In this document: positions 30,153 through 41,592 of the stretch, piece after piece
How positions within the stretch are numbered: position 1 is the first letter of the stretch
Layout of the letters: every line of letters starts with the position of its first letter
Assembly (NCBI GenBank): GCA_029721515.1
Contig: CM056550.1
Span: 14,868,906-14,932,905, forward strand
Origin: Synanceia verrucosa
Lineage: Eukaryota > Chordata > Actinopteri > Perciformes > Synanceiidae
DNA length: 64,000 nt
Reading direction: 5' to 3'
Position numbers and translations under genes: made by a program
Notes under the pieces: generated by a model
What the model was told of the DNA's origin: nothing
Seen by the model: only the letters and a program-made list of their open reading frames with translations
The model's database searches: none

Positions 30153-32417
30153 ATAGTAAGAATAGTAATTTATCATGCAACAGTGAGGAGCTTTTACCAT
30201 ACAAATTCAAACAAAAAAGGCTATCTAATAACTAAAGTAGTCTGGCCCTAAGGCAAACAGACAACTCAAGGGAAAGCACAATGACTAAGGTGACTACTGA
30301 AACAAGGGCACTCTCTAGAGGAAACAAAAAAGGTTGATCTGCAAAAGAGCGAATTCAAAAAACTATGTTAAGGAGAAAACAAACGATAACTTACGTTCTA
30401 AGCTGAGGACGCTCACCAACGGTGAGGACAAGACTAAACACTACTCTGAACAAACTAACAAGATGATGGCTACAAAGACCAGACTACACTAACAAGACTG
30501 ACAAACAAAGTGACAAAATAACGAACAGCTCGACACAGTTGGCAAACAGATGAGGAAAGAACCTTAAGTGGATGGACTTGGAATGAACATGGAACTGGTG
30601 GGTAGCTTGGTCGATCACACAAGACGTACTGGGACAGAAGTGGAGGCGATGCTGACATAAATACACTGGGGAATAGGAAACAGCTGGAGACAATCAGGCA
30701 CGGGGTCAGACAATCACCAGATGCAGAAACAGGAGGGCAGGATGCTGTAAAGCTGAATCAAGAGGGAGACAGTTAATTTCAAAATAAAACAGGAAAGGAC
30801 AGGACAAAATAACAAAACTGAAATAATAAACACACCTGACCTGACCTGACAGACATAACACAGAGAACAATAACACAATGCCATGTATTCCATCAAAAGC
30901 AAGCAGAAGCTGTCATTGATGGTGAGCATGTATCACAACCACCAATCAAACTTTTTGAACATCCATAAACCACAAAAACAGCACAGTGTTGTCATGTTAT
31001 TATGGCTGCAATTCCTGTCATATGTGTTTTTTGTTGTGACTATCAAAGTAAAGCTGGTGGGCAGAACGTTTGTTTTATCAGCCCTCAGCATGTCCATTAC
31101 TACTGTCTCCCTGTGTGTTTCCCTGCAGCTCTTCGGTGGTCTCCGGCAGGCAGCATATTAATGGAGTGGATCTGTACTTCGAGCAGACGGGCAGAGGGAA
31201 ACACGCTGTGCTGCTCTTTCCTGGTGCTATGGGTAAATACAACAGCACACGTCTTCCTAATGGTGGAGAGGAGACTTTGGCAAGATTCTTTGTACACTGA
31301 GACTTTCTTCTTCTCTTCTCTCACAGGGTGCACTCGGACTAATTTTGGACCTCAGAAAAAGGCGCTGAATAAGGACCGCTTTACTCTGGTGGGCTGGGAT
31401 CCCCATGGTTACGGAAGATCCCGCCCCCCAGCCAGAGACTTCATAAATGACATGTTTGAAAGGGATGCGGATGACGGAGTGGCTCTGATGAAGGTATTAT
31501 CAGTCTATTGATCAGTCATGGATGATAATTATTACCGATCTGGATAGCATAATTTTGTTAACTTTGTTTGTGATCGTATAGTGTTTTTTCTTTTTTGTTG
31601 TTGACAGGCATTGGGCTACGATAAGTTCTCTGTTCTGGGGTGGAGTGCAGGAGCAGCCAGCTCTATGATTGCAGCAGCGAAGAACCCTAACCTGATAAGG
31701 CAGTTGATTTCAGTGGGAGGCTTTTCCTTTGTGGACCAGAATGCAGTTGCTTTTTACAAAAGTATTCCACTCATAGAATCCAAACTGTGTCAACTGTGCG
31801 TGGTGTGATCTTTCTTAACTGTGTATCATGTATCTTTGCATGTGCCTGGGTTTTGGTGGGAATGCTCAGAGGTTCGAAGACTTGAGATTGTTCCGACATT
31901 GATGAAGGAGTTGGAAGATATATATGGAAAAGAATACTGTCATGAATTGTGGAGGGAGGGCCTGGATTCGATGCCACGCTATGTAGGAAGACCAGGAGGT
32001 ACTGAATGCATGTTGTTACAGACTCTTTCTTGTTCTTATAAATGTCAGCTGTAAAGAGTAAAATGTTAACTTCCATGTTCTGTGGTCAGGAATCTGCTTG
32101 GACTTTCTGCCCCAAATCACCTGTCCAACCCTCCTCTTCCATGGAGATTCTGACGAGATGAGTCCCTTGTACCAGTTGGAGTGCCTCCATAAAAACATCA
32201 AGGGGTCACGGTGAGACCAGATACACACTCATCCACATTTTAACCTCAACAATATTACAATTGACTGCAAGTTAGCAAAAAACGTATACGTGACATATAT
32301 AATCTTTTTTTTTGTCCCAAATCTAGAGTACACATAGTGCCAGGTGGGCAACACCCTGTCCATCTGACTCATGCTGATTTATTCAACAAAGCGGTGGAAG
32401 ACTTTCTGGAAGACTGA
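29930..32417 (+). CDS. bphl: Valacyclovirase-like alpha/beta hydrolase (BPHL family), copy B
   Basis: Seven exons: 29930-30009, 31129-31232, 31327-31493, 31608-31761, 31870-31998, 32090-32210, 32327-32417. They give 846 bp and 281 residues, each exon the same length as in copy A, with no stops or shifts. It keeps GWSAGA (Ser130), HGDSDEM (Asp233) and PGGQHPVH (His261), and, like A, has Ala131 where human BPHL has the amino-group-binding Asp. It differs from A by GWDPHGYG for GWDPRGYG and by many changes from the end of exon 3 through exon 5, the lid region over the active site (for example YPDLMRQSIAVGAL in A against NPNLIRQLISVGGF in B). Exon 1 and its upstream region are nearly identical to A. 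Both look functional; different substrates are an inference. Confidence 0.9.
30150..30880 (-). repeat. T-rich interspersed repeat R1, copy 2 (minus)
   Basis: The reverse complement has CCTGTTTTATTTTGAAATTA and GATTGTCTCCAGCTGTTTCC in the same order as 1838-2680. It occupies intron 1 of bphl B; copy A has different, shorter sequence at this place. Confidence 0.7.
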
Positions 32418-33320
32418 CTGACTCATGAGCACCGTGAAACAACAACCATGCAGCTTTCTAAAAGCTTTGTGGATGTTGTTGTTTTTTAATTATTATTTTT
32501 TTTGTCTGCATAAAAATGTTAACATTAAATATTAGCACACATTTTCCACACAAGAGGAACATATGTTCAAACATAGCATCACAACTTTCTGTATTGCTTT
32601 TCATGTTTCAGTTCAGTTTTACCTGCATTTGATAAACATCATGAAATCCATGCTTTTTTATCATTTAGTTTCCCTTTAATGTTATACATGTTTTGCTCGA
32701 GTTTTGAATGTGTGCAGTACTGGCAACATACCATCTTCAGGAATGAGTATCTTTATTTAATGTCCAGTAGTAAAAATGAGTTTGGTGTTGGGTAAACGTT
32801 GTACTGGGTGAACATTTTAGAAATGTATTAATAGACTGTATTTTGTGTGAAAACAGCTGGAATTGTGCTAATGCTATAGTCAATAACAGATGGCTGTCGT
32901 GCTCATAGTGTTTCGAGTTTTGAACAAGAGACCACAGAGCAAATAAAGACTGTTCAAAAAAACTTAGGAGTTAGGTTAGAAACCTTTAGCTTTTGTTTGT
33001 GTTGTTTTGCCCACTTTGAAAGGACACATTTAAATAAACCTTTAAAATGACTGTAATCTCTTTGTTGCTGGTGGTTCTTGGAAGCTTGTTATAGAGTGTC
33101 ATTTCTCTAGGTTTTCCCCTCAGCTGGTTTGTAATAAGGGTGACTGCAAATGTTTACACTAAGGTCTTATTTTGTTACTGATCATATAATTTAGACTATT
33201 TTCATGTGACATTGATTGTTAAATATTGTAAATTTTACTTTTTTAGTTCCTGTGTATTTTTTTTATGAAGCAAGTAGACTATGTGACTTATTTCCCACAT
33301 TATGTAACTCTAACAACTAC
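32418..33320. other. bphl B 3' flank
   Basis: Homologous in part to the flank of copy A. AATAAA at 32942-32947 could serve polyadenylation. A stretch at about 32970-33055 (CCCACTTTGAAAGGACACAT) is similar to 36311-36415, hinting at a third copy of this flank. Confidence 0.5.
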
Positions 33321-34800
33321 ACCTCCTTGAGCCGTCACCTTATCATGGTGGAGAGGTTTGTGTGTCCCTATGACCCTTGGAGCTACAGTATGTTGTCTGG
33401 GACTTTATGCCCCTGGTAGGGTCACCCAGGGCAAACAGGTCCTCGGTGAGGGACCAGACAAAACACGGCTCAAAAGACCCCTTATGGAGATAAATAAGTA
33501 TGGATCTCCTTTTCTGTGGGTCCCTGGGGTATCCCTCTGGAGCCAGGCCTGGAGGTGAGGCTCAATGGCAATCGCCTGGTGGCCAGCCTGCACCCATGAG
33601 GCCCGGCCAAGCACAGCCCAAAGAAGCGACGTGGGTTCCCCTTCCCATTGGTTCATCACCCTTAGGAGGGGCCAAGGGTGTCAGGTGCAATGTGTGCTGG
33701 ATGGTAGCCAAAGGTGGTCCAATCCCCAGATACAGAATCTAGCTCTAGGGATGTTGAATGTCACCTCACTGGCGAGGTAGGAGCTGGTGCACGAGGTTGA
33801 GAAATTTTGACTAGATATAGTCAGGCTCATCTGGACACACAGCTTGGGCTCCAGTTGGACACTATTCCACTCTGGAGTTGCCCCCAGTGGGCATACTTAT
33901 TTGCCCCCCAGCTCGGTGCCTGTACATTGGGGTTTAACCCAGTGTACAAGAAGGTACCCTCCCTCCACCTTCTGGTGGGGGGATGGGCCCTGACTGTTGT
34001 TTGTGCTTATGCACCAAACAGCAGTGCACCATCAGCACTGTATGGGGATGGAGCCCTACTGACCTCGATTCAGGACGTTGGGAGTCGTCGGGGAGAATAT
34101 TTCAAAGACCTCCTCAATTCCACCAACAAGCCTTCCAATGAGAAGGCTGAGTGTGGTGACCCCGAGGCAGACTCGTCTATCTCTGGGGTTAATGTCACTG
34201 AGGTGGTTAAAAAGCTCATCAAGGATGAGATCTGCCTGGAGTTTCTATAGGCTCTGGATGTGGGACTGTCGTGGTTGACAAGTCTCTGCAACATTGCGTG
34301 GACATTGGGGATAGGTCCTCTGGACTGACAGACTGGGTTGGGCTCTGCCAAGTCTGCACTTTGTCACTGATTTTGTTCGTAACTTTATGGACAGAATTTC
34401 TGCACGCAGCCAAGGCATGGAGGGGGTCTGGTTTGGTGGCCTCAGTATCACGTCTCTGCTTTTCGCAAACGATGTGGTTCTTTTGGCTTCATCAAGCCTT
34501 GATCTTCAACTCTCGCTGGAACGGTTTGCAGCCGAGAAGCTGTTGGGATTAAAATCAGCACTTCCAAATCTGAGGCCATGGTTTCAAAAGGCTGATGGCC
34601 TTCTCCAGGTTGGGGAAGAGATCCTGCCCCAAGTGGAGGATTTAAGTATCTTGGGGTCTTGTTCATGAGTGAGGGAACAATGGAGCGGGAGACTGACAGG
34701 CAGATCGGTGTAGTGTCGGCAGTGATGTGGACGCTGTATCGCTCCATCGTGGTAAAGATGCAATTTACCAGTCAATCTACATTCCTACCCTCACTAAGTG
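33321..34800 (+). mobile_element. RTE-like non-LTR retrotransposon, degraded
   Basis: Begins CCTTGAGCCGTCACCTTATC and GTGGAGAGGTTTGTGTG, a known start of a widespread fish LINE. Fragments of its protein are readable: endonuclease pieces with LTVVCAYAPNSSAPS, a linker DVGSRRGEYFKDLLNSTN, and RT pieces MDRISARSQGMEGV and SLLFANDVVLLASSS. The catalytic FADD is FAND here. Large internal deletions and frame changes remove most of the RT. RTE-type clade assignment is from memory. Confidence 0.75.
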
Positions 34801-36059
34801 AACTGTGGATCATGACTTAAATGTATTTTTGACATACTGCATTTAACATAGGCGTGCTATATATTAGGACATAAATCTTTTACTGTCATAGTAAATCGTA
34901 TGGTAGAATGGGTACTGGAACACACAAATCATATAAACAACAAAATAGCTGCAGTTAATATTAGCACTTACTAGCACTTTTTATTTGTGTCTCTTTAAAT
35001 CAGACTTACAGATGTGTACCGTCTAACTTCTGACTGTGGACAGATTACTACAGTGTTTGCGTTACTACTACTGCTGCCGTAATGAGTTGTTATCAAATGG
35101 TATCGCTATTAATTGCTAACCAGGCTGGAGGAACTTGCACTATAATGTGGTCAGTGTTGGTGTGACGTCCTTCCCAGTTCCCACTCTGATTTCGCTCTCT
35201 GGACAACACCACCATCTCAGCAGCATGACATACACAACTCTGGTTTTGTTCTTTCTGCTACAAACATCCCACACTTACATATGTGCTCTACACTACTGAC
35301 AACTGATCACTGCACATTATTTTGAGTTGTAATTATTTGTAAGAATAAATTAAGTTTTTGTTGCTGTCACCCTGTGTTTGTCTCCCTCTTCGTTGTAGCC
35401 AGTGAGCCAGGCTGTGACAAACTATTGTACTTGAGTATCACTGTTTCATTAATGCATTTCTTGTGCAGGATTGGGTGATCACAGTATCTGGGGAGGTTAT
35501 AGTTCGAATAGAGGACCCTGTTAAGTTAAGCCCATGAGGGACCACCATGACTGGAACAGAAGAATGGAGACTGTACCTCTTCAGATAGGCTGTGGCATTA
35601 ACTTCGAAGATGTCTTAATGTAGAAGGAAACAGCAGGTAAGAACTAATGCCTCTGTCTGGAAACTTGAAAACATTATGTTCCAATATTAGTCGCACTGTG
35701 GGCACTACCACATGTGGCTTTGGGAGAAGGAAGGACCTCTTTGTGTTCCTCTTGTCCATGAGGTCCAAATGTCAGCACCGGAGTTGGTGTTGTGTGATAA
35801 ATCAATTAATGATTCATTTGGCTTTGTGGTTCAGGATGAAAAAAATATTTTCCCTTTTTCCTTTCATATTGTTCCCATTATATATCTTAGTGTAGTATAT
35901 TGTACCATATTGTACTTCACTAATACAGAAAAAATAGAGGGATACCACGGTGGCACATTGGTTCCCCATGGTAGAGTAGGTTCTCTGTAGTTCTCTCTGG
36001 TTCTCTTAAGTTCTCTGTGGTTCTGTCTTGGTTGTCTCTTGGTTCTCTCTGGTTCTCCA
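34801..36059. other. Intergenic, continuation of bphl B flank and unassigned DNA
   Basis: 34850-34995 resembles 24770-24864 plus 25393-25440 of the copy A flank, so the RTE-like element sits inside the duplicated flank. Around 35164-35424 a segment ending GAGCCAGGCTGTGACA looks like an LTR end, but no target duplication was found. No gene. Confidence 0.45.
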
Positions 36060-36250
36060 GTTTCCTCCCTCAGTCCAAAGACAGTCAGGTCAGGTTAACT
36101 GGTGACTCTAAGCTGGTTCTAGGTGTGAATGTCAGTGTGGTTTCAGTTTCTATTTGTCGGCCCTGTGATGGTTTCTGATCTGTCCAGGGTGAAGATGTCA
36201 AGACCCTGAATAGGATAAACAGCAGGTACCAGAAAATGATTGACAGACTG
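36060..36250 (+). mobile_element. SINE-like repeat (S1), diverged
   Basis: Old copy with TTTCCTCCCTCAGTCCAAAG, GGTGACTCTAAGCTGGTTCT and GGTGTGAATGTCAGTGTGG; the tRNA-like head is barely visible near 35940. Confidence 0.55.
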
Positions 36251-36802
36251 ACAGTTTACTGTATTTGCATTCAGAGTTTTCTTAAGAACTTGCATTTTGT
36301 TTTGTCATTTGAGTAAGTTTAGGTTATTTACCTTTAGCTTGAATGTTGTTTGTGTTACTATGTTTGCCCACCTTGAAAGTACATATTTCAAATAAACTTT
36401 TAAAAGGACTGTAAACTTAAACACCAACTTAAACATTTTAATTTTAGAGCAAAGTACAGTGTGTCTTGTATTTACATATAATGGTGACATTCTACTCCAC
36501 ACTTCCACTGAGCAGAGAATTGTGGGTCAGAAAATCTAAAAAAGCATGCTTGTTGCCTATGGTTACATGCCTCAAAATGTGACTGGATGCAGTAGGAGGT
36601 TTTGGTATTTCTAGAGGAGGGATTAATGAAGACACATAAATTCTGCTGATCAACTTCATTTTTATTTAGATTTCATTCATTTTATTAGAGGTGTTTTAGA
36701 CAGGAGGGACAGAATCCTGTCACAGGAAGTGAAATCTGTAGCTGATGGTGATCACTGCTTCTAGTAGTTCTGATGAAGTACAGATAAGTGGAAAGGTTTT
36801 CT

Positions 36803-36808
36803 TTTATT
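36803..36808 (-). terminator. Polyadenylation signal of HCE copy 1
   Basis: AATAAA on the minus strand, 47 bases after the stop codon; conserved in copy 2 at 41541-41546. Confidence 0.55.
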
Positions 36809-36854
36809 GGCCTGAATGTTAACTTTGGATCAGAAGGGAAGGCAAGTTGTGTTG

Positions 36855-37652
36855 TTAGCAACCATAAAGCAGGTTGATCCTCATGATGTCCCAGTAGGAC
36901 ATGCCCTGCCTCTGGCCGATCTGGACGTTGGGGTCAGGGATGGGGGTGATGGAGTCCATGCCTTGCTGGATGGAGAAGGCTGTTCTTCCGTAGTGCATGA
37001 TGGAGGAGTAGTCGTAGGGAGTGTTCAGGTTGTTGGTGTTCTGCCTGTAGAAGTTGTAGGCCATCTGCGGGTCGATGTTCTCCCAGTTGATCCTGTCGTA
37101 GTAGTCGCGGTCGCTCCTGGTCTGCTCGTGCTGGAAGCCCAGAGCGTGGTTGATCTCGTGCTGGATGATGCCGTGGTAGAGGCAGCCCTGCCTGTTGAGA
37201 GAGAGGACCTGTCTGCCTCCCGTTCTGCCCAGAGCCGAGAAGCATCCGGCTTTGTTCTCGATGCTGATGTAGTCGTGCTCGTTCTGACGGGGGACGAAGC
37301 GGAGGCAGGTGCTGCTGTGGAAGGACTTCATGGCGTAGTCGATCTTCTGCCACTCCCAGCTGGTGAACTGGCTGCTCACGGTGAAGGGAATCATCACCAG
37401 GCCGTTGGAGGCTTTCCTCCACAGGCAGCTCTGGGACCAGCACGTCATGGCATTTCTGGTTGTGGGAGCCAATATGTCTCCTTCCCACAGCATCTCATCG
37501 GTGGCGTTGTTGGTGGTCAGGATCCTGCCGCTGATGTCGACGGTGTCGTCTTGGTCCACTTGGGCCTCTGCTCCACTTCCTTCCTCCATGAGAGGATGAG
37601 CCTGAGAGAGGCCGAGCAGGAGCAGCAGCAGCAGGCTGGCAGAGGGACTCAT
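36855..37652 (-). CDS. hce: High choriolytic hatching enzyme (astacin metalloprotease), intronless
   Basis: A 265-residue secreted zinc protease that swells the egg envelope at hatching. Signal peptide about 1-18 (MSPSASLLLLLLLGLSQA), then a propeptide with the LWEGD motif at 55-59, whose Asp keeps the zinc occupied. The mature enzyme starts near NAMTCWSQSCLW (67 on). The zinc site HEINHALGFQHE is at 165-176 with Glu166 as base, and the Met-turn SIMHY at 217-221. It ends in LLYGC as expected for the catalytic domain alone, without EGF or CUB domains. The single exon agrees with the known intron loss of HCE genes in euteleosts. A TATA box lies upstream. It is complete and looks active. Open frames on the opposite strand come from its biased codons. 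Confidence 0.95.
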   Translation of the reverse strand: MSPSASLLLLLLLGLSQAHPLMEEGSGAEAQVDQDDTVDISGRILTTNNATDEMLWEGDILAPTTRNAMTCWSQSCLWRKASNGLVMIPFTVSSQFTSWEWQKIDYAMKSFHSSTCLRFVPRQNEHDYISIENKAGCFSALGRTGGRQVLSLNRQGCLYHGIIQHEINHALGFQHEQTRSDRDYYDRINWENIDPQMAYNFYRQNTNNLNTPYDYSSIMHYGRTAFSIQQGMDSITPIPDPNVQIGQRQGMSYWDIMRINLLYGC

Positions 37653-37735
37653 CTTCAGGGTGGGTCTGGTGGCTGTGGAGCTTCTGTGGAGAGACTCCTT
37701 GAAGCTTGATGTTTGACTCAGGTCAGTCCAGGCTC

Positions 37736-37741
37736 TTTATA
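37736..37741 (-). promoter_or_regulatory. TATA box of HCE copy 1
   Basis: TATAAA on the minus strand, 84 bases before the start codon. The same site is kept in copy 2 at 42473-42478. Confidence 0.7.
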
Positions 37742-37954
37742 CTCTCCTCTAGAGGTGTGTCTGCAGCAGGATTATGGGTCGGGGTCCACACTGCTGGGCC
37801 TAAATAAACCTCTTCAGGGAGGACTCCACAGACAAACCTACTGTTTCAACATGGTTTGTTATCTCTGCTCATTAGATGGATGAACACAGAGGGGATACTG
37901 GGAGGGACATGTTGAACTAGACATTTAAAACCATCTTCAACCTAAGAGACTTCA

Positions 37955-38433
37955 CATTATCTATGTGGAACCAGCCTTTACTGTTAGTCTCTTATTTTGT
38001 AAAGTGAGATAATCAGGACTGAACAATGAATTGATGTATGTCCTAACTGTGTGTAGTTTCTCTCTGGGCTGTATAAAAATTCACCTCTCATACAGTTGTC
38101 ATCAACAGGAAAATCAGCAGCAGAGACAAAACCATTTTTATATATTAGTCTGTAAACAGTTTTTTTCTGCTGTAAAGTTAACTTGGTTTGTTTGTTAGTA
38201 TATTGTAGTTGGTGGGTAGTGAGGTAATGAAAAAAGTTCAGTGCCGCCAGACCTCCATGAGTTTATCATGGGTAATATATTCATTTTGACTGTTAAACTT
38301 CTTTCTTTGAGGGGTACTGGTAGATTCATCTATCACTGCAGGTTTCCAGAAGTATGTTGAAGATGAGGCGGACTAACTCTGACAGCTTAGACAAGACAAG
38401 ACAAGACTACATGAATAAACAAGACTAAAATAG
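37955..38433. other. Spacer between hatching-enzyme segments, first part
   Basis: No gene. Ends in the direct repeat AGACTAAAATAG (38422-38433). Confidence 0.4.
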
Positions 38434-39298
38434 TGAACTTTGTCATGCTCTGTCTGTTTGGTTAAGTTACCCATTTTTGTCCAGTGCCTGCATGTAGTCT
38501 TGTCAGTTCCTGTTTTATTTTGTAGTAATCCTGTCTCCCTCTCATTTCAGGTGTTTTTGCTTCCTGCCCTCCTGTGTCCCGTGTCTGTGATTGCTCCACC
38601 TGTTATGGACGCTGTTGTACATATATTGTATGTAGTGAGAAGTGTGTCGAGGTCCCACCCCTGCAGGTCGTTCCGCTGTCGGGAAGACATCTCCCGAGTG
38701 ATTGGTGCAGCGTTCCTGCGCCTTGGCTGTCTCCTCCTCTTCTCCACCACGCTCCACCAGTCAACGGCGGAGGAGGAAGGACTGAAGGCATCAAGAGGAG
38801 CCCTAGGAACCACAGTGGGGGTGGCTGTGATTCCCTCTCTCAGTCCACCTTGCCATCACTCTCGTGTTAAACGTGTTGTGTCGTAGAGGGAACAAAACTA
38901 GGATCAGATTGTAAGGGATTGGGGCTCGGGTTATTTGACTGTTCTGTGTTTCGCGTAACCCATTAGAGTACTGGGTGCGCCTTGGCTTCTCGCCCTGTGT
39001 TTTCTTTTGTAATGCATTAACAGATTCATTTGTTATTTTTAGCGTATCAGAGTTGTTACGTTTCTTTTGTTAATCCATACTTTTTCTGATTGTCTTGTCT
39101 TTTCTTTTAGGCGTTTGATTGGAGCCCCTCTCCTGAGTTTAATGAACTTTTTCAGCACGGAGTGTGTCCTCTTTTAGATCGGCTGCGTTTCTGTTTATTA
39201 TTGAGCAGCGTGTTTGTTGGCCCATTATTTGTCCTCCGCACCACAATTAAACAGCTGTTCCACACTGGCAACATCGGCTCATGTTCTCCCTTAATCTT
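38434..39298 (+). mobile_element. Inserted T-rich R1-like element with 12-bp target duplication
   Basis: 865 bp flanked by AGACTAAAATAG at 38422-38433 and 39299-39310. Starts near TGTCATGCTCTGTCTG and has TCCTGTTTTATTTTG, like the R1 element at 1838 but diverged. The duplication length suits retroposition. No coding capacity recognised. Confidence 0.6.
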
Positions 39299-39310
39299 AG
39301 ACTAAAATAG

Positions 39311-41362
39311 GGACGTAACACACCCTTCATTGTTTCCACATGTCCCCTTACCTCTTGTATGAACAGTCTTGTCTCCCCTTTGTCTCGTGTGAGGTCCTCA
39401 CGGTCCCTGTGCCTGTCTCTAGCTCCGTTTCAAGTTCCCACCGTGTTTCCAGCATTTCCGTCGTGGCTCCAGAGTGCTTTTGTTTGTCAGGTTTCACAGC
39501 CTTAGTGTACAAAACCCTTGCCCTGCAGGAGGCGCTCAAAGAAGCGCTCAGATTAAAACAGCAGAAGAAGAAGAAAAGGGACAGTGACGTGAACCGGAAA
39601 CATAATGCGGCACACCTGAACAGGAAGACAGCTGGCACACCTGAGTGCAATCGAGGCTGAGGCAGAGACTCACTCATTCGGTGGGCGGACACTCGGAGAG
39701 ACGGAGGAACAGAGCTGCAGTTCTCCACTCATACTTTATTATTTACCTGTGTGCATGAATGACACAGGTGAGAACTGTGTTTGAGTACATTATGTTTATT
39801 TCTGAGTATGCTAAGTTTGATTCATGATTAACACTGTGTCCTGATGTTTGTTAAAGTACTCTAAATACTCATCCTGTGTTAGCTTGTCTGAATTGTTACT
39901 GCTATATTCTACCCTGTGCTGTTGTCTATTGATGCTGGTGATACAGGTATATGTTGTACTGTGTATATTCCTAGATGTGATTTGGTGCTTAGCTCATTTG
40001 TTTGATCGGTGCTTGTTGATGAGGTAACTGTGCTAGGTGCTGCAGATTGAGCTAATTAGTACTTCTTGGATCTGTAGGTCACTCTGACCCTGCTCACGTT
40101 CAAAACGTTTGGCTGTGAACTGTATTAAGCGTATTTTGTATATTTTGTGCTTGTTTTTCTGTATTAGATACTGCACATCACATCTGTTTAAGAACTGCAT
40201 TCCCTGTACCCTGAGCCTACAGAAGATAACTAAATCCTCCTAAAACCCGATTCTCTGACTGGAGTTGTTATTGTCATATGTGATTACTCAAACCACTGCT
40301 GCACCGAGGTCTCCATCCTCACATTTAGTTTAGCCTTTTGTTAACAGTTATTCATCCCTCTCTAGGAATAGATTTTCTGTTCTTTAGTATAGTTGTTTTT
40401 TCCCCTCTAGAGCAGTGTTGTTAGTTGTCATGCGTAGCTTTGTCAGTTTAGATTAACTGATTATTTTGGTTTAGTAGTATTAGTCTCTCCTCATTGTGTA
40501 TGAGTTGCAAGCTTTGTTTTGTTGTTTCATAGCCAGTTAGTATAGATCCCCATGTCTTGTTTCTAGTTACTCTGTTCCTTAGCTGTCCTCATGTAGTGAG
40601 TGTTGTGAGTTGTAATTTTCATAGCATTTCCAGAAAGATATTTTGTTTGTAGATAACTGGTAAATGGTTTTCCCTCCCACTTTGGCTTTCATGTCTCCCT
40701 GTTTATAGTAGAGAGTAGTGTCAGTGTCGGGCTTCCCCTCATCAGGAGACGCTCACTTCCTCTCTTCCCTCGCTGGAAACACTGCTCTGGTCTCTGATCA
40801 CTGCCTGCTTGAATAAAGATCCTTTGGAATTGCACCTTTGCCTGTCTCTGAATCATGTTCAAGACATGGAGCCTCACAAACTTAATCAAAGCAGACAGAC
40901 ATAACATGACACAAGTTATAACACTGGTATTTTTTTCTTTCTCTTGGATTGTTTGAGCAGGTCTTTCAACATTTATTACTGTATTTAAAATATTCATGAG
41001 TTTGAGGAGCTCACTTTTCTTGTTTGTACGTTCATTCAGTTGTGAATCATTCTTCTGTAAATCATTTTGAATTTGTTCAGTGGGGTTATTTTTGTTGTTG
41101 TTATTTAATCTTTTGTTCTAACTTTGTTCCTCATGTTTTCCTCTTATACGGCTTTACCTGCTTCCCAAAGTAGTGATGGTGCAATGTCTGGATCTAAAGT
41201 TAGCGTTTTTTATTCACTCAGTCATTTCTTTAAACAGCATGTTTTTTCCCTCACATTCAAATATTACACATGATGAAGTCATCCTGAGCTCAGAATAAAA
41301 CCTCTGAATTTCCTTCTTTCATTTTTAAAGGAAGAAGGACAGATGGCAGAATCAAAGGAGGG
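39311..41362. other. Spacer between hatching-enzyme segments, second part
   Basis: T-rich repeat-like DNA with phrases recalling R1 (GTCTTGTCTCCCC near 39367; CATGTCTCCCTGTTTATAGT near 40690). No gene or intact element recognised. Confidence 0.4.
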
Positions 41363-41592
41363 AATGAAGACACATAAATTCTGCTGATCAACTTCATTTT
41401 TATTTAGATTTCATTCATTTTATTAGAGGTGTTTTAGACAGGAGGGACAGAATCCTGTCACAGGAAGTGAAATCTGTAGCTGATGGTGATCACTGCTTCT
41501 AGTAGTTCTGATGAAGTACAGATAAGTGGAAAGGTTTTCTTTTATTGGCCTGAATGTTAACTTTGGATCAGAAGGGAAGGCAAGTTGTGTTG

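Larger units (their letters stand above)
36621..37954 (-). repeat. Hatching-enzyme tandem segment, copy 1
   Basis: About 1.33 kb that recurs at 41363-42692 in the same orientation, differing at very few sites. Contains the gene, its promoter and its 3' end. Confidence 0.93.

Noticed and set aside
35164..35424. A second solo LTR ending GAGCCAGGCTGTGACA
   Set aside because: The right end looks like an LTR and an AATAAA is present, but no matching left end or target duplication was found.
36816..37709. A 297-codon frame opposite the hatching-enzyme gene, and a similar one opposite copy 2
   Set aside because: Antisense shadow of a GC-biased coding sequence; no family features and it overlaps the true gene completely.
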